From a virus, in IMG/VR virus record IMGVR_UViG_3300044987_002198, positions 1 to 51,794 of that record: a stretch of DNA of 51,794 nucleotides. One strand, 5' to 3'. The stretch's first letter is position 1, and each line of letters begins with the position of its first letter. The notes below the pieces were generated by a model, which was not told the origin of the DNA, made no database searches, and saw nothing but the letters and a program-made list of their open reading frames with translations. Made by a program: the position numbers and the translations under genes. Below, piece after piece: positions 51,386 through 51,794 of this stretch.

Positions 51386-51631
51386 TTATGCCTTCGCCTT
51401 CGCCTTTTCGTTACGCCGTACGTGTTTACTGAACATAGAGTCAGGGATTTCCACGATCCCAAACATGAAAGGAATACGCCTTTCATGATATGCTTTAGAT
51501 GCCTCAACCTTTAAAACAGCGTCGGCTTCTGTTTGAGCTTCTAAAAAGAAGTGGGACATTACTTTCTCAGGGCGAATCCCGCAAACGATAGCTGCCTTGT
51601 CATCTAGTGAAATTACTGCCCACTTTTTCAT
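51386..51631 (-). CDS. Hypothetical small protein (81 aa)
   Basis: The 81-residue product has an N-terminal beta-rich part (MKKWAVISLDDKAAIVCGIRPE), an amphipathic helix (EAQTEADAVLKVEASKAYHE) and a basic C-terminus (HVRRNEKAKAKA). GGAGAAAGG precedes the ATG. Its upstream neighbour on the circle is the gene at 16-192, across the end of the contig. Function unknown. Confidence 0.7.
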   Translation of the reverse strand: MKKWAVISLDDKAAIVCGIRPEKVMSHFFLEAQTEADAVLKVEASKAYHERRIPFMFGIVEIPDSMFSKHVRRNEKAKAKA

Positions 51632-51658
51632 CTTGTAGCCTTTCTCCGGCGCTCGTTT

Positions 51659-51683
51659 CCCGGCGCCGGGCGGGGGGGGGGGG
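51659..51683. repeat. 12-bp palindrome and 12-base G tract at the contig join
   Basis: CCCGGCGCCGGG (51659-51670) is a perfect palindrome followed by C and a run of twelve G (51672-51683). At the left end the corresponding place has only six G and then CCC. The difference shows that the number of bases is uncertain here and explains where the assembler opened the circle. Confidence 0.85.
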
Positions 51684-51794
51684 TGGTTAAAATAAAAAAG
51701 AAAAACGCGTGAGCTTTTCTTGCTTGCAAAGCCAGTTTGTTCCGTCGACCTTTAAGCAAACTACCGGCGAAATGTTGCCAGTCAATTCTTTTGC
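51672..51794. repeat. Right copy of the assembly overlap
   Basis: This is the second copy of 1-123 (see there) and contains the 3' part of the small gene coded at 16-192 on the leftward strand. It should be merged with the left end to close the circle. Confidence 0.9.

Noticed and set aside
1-51794. tRNA genes, integrase, phage RNA polymerase
   Set aside because: Looked for on both strands by eye; no cloverleaf, no tyrosine/serine recombinase motifs and no long single-subunit polymerase ORF were found.

Overview
The window is one complete unit of a double-stranded DNA tailed phage, recovered as a linearised circle. Bases 1-123 recur at 51672-51794 (99 bases exact, from 25 onward), so the unit is about 51.67 kb. 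Head genes include a connector-type portal and a capsid protein of the SU10/DUF5309 kind. No tail tape measure, baseplate or sheath gene is visible, and very large internal virion proteins follow the tail-tube gene, so a short-tailed (podovirus-like) virion is likely. No integrase, recognisable repressor, tRNA or phage RNA polymerase was seen. A lytic phage transcribed by host RNA polymerase is the simplest reading. The host is not shown directly. Strong AGGAG-type ribosome sites argue against Bacteroidota. An InlB-type B-repeat, several signal-peptide-bearing virion genes and the GC-rich tandem repeats are compatible with a gut PVC-group host (Lentisphaerota or Kiritimatiellota), but that is a weak guess.

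Layout. The two gene arms diverge from an intergenic region at 687-1873. It is AT-rich with inverted repeats on its left side and carries three unrelated short tandem repeat arrays on its right. It is the best candidate for an origin or master control region. Rightward (1874-30822) are the packaging, head, tail and lysis genes: small and large terminase, two small overlapping ORFs, portal, putative scaffold, major capsid, an exported-looking decoration candidate, tail adaptor, a tail-tube block with duplicated 60-residue N-terminal modules, three internal virion proteins (the last 2309 residues with a zinc-peptidase motif), a signal-peptide-bearing tail fibre, and a lysis cluster of tiny start/stop-overlapping genes ending in a permuted NlpC/P60-like hydrolase.

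Leftward (686 back through position 1, then 51631 down to 30895) are the early genes. Proximal ones are small accessory proteins, a sliding-clamp-like protein, a secreted lytic transglycosylase and zinc-ribbon proteins. Then come a PAPS-reductase-like PP-loop enzyme, an archaeo-eukaryotic-type primase fused to an SF3 helicase, a Cas4/RecB-like iron-sulfur nuclease, a cytosine-C5 methyltransferase, an SF2 helicase, a radical SAM enzyme, a putative ssDNA-binding protein, an A-family DNA polymerase, a RuvC-like resolvase and further small proteins. Nearly every junction is an ATGA-type overlap, implying translational coupling in long transcripts. Candidate promoters with TTGACA-like boxes stand before several blocks, and two share a 20-base motif.

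Two leftward genes look broken: a HEVIH metallopeptidase-like gene with one in-frame TGA (30895-31239) and a 44-residue gene needing one extra base (50427-50560). A tail-tube gene is split by an in-frame TAG (11924-11926).
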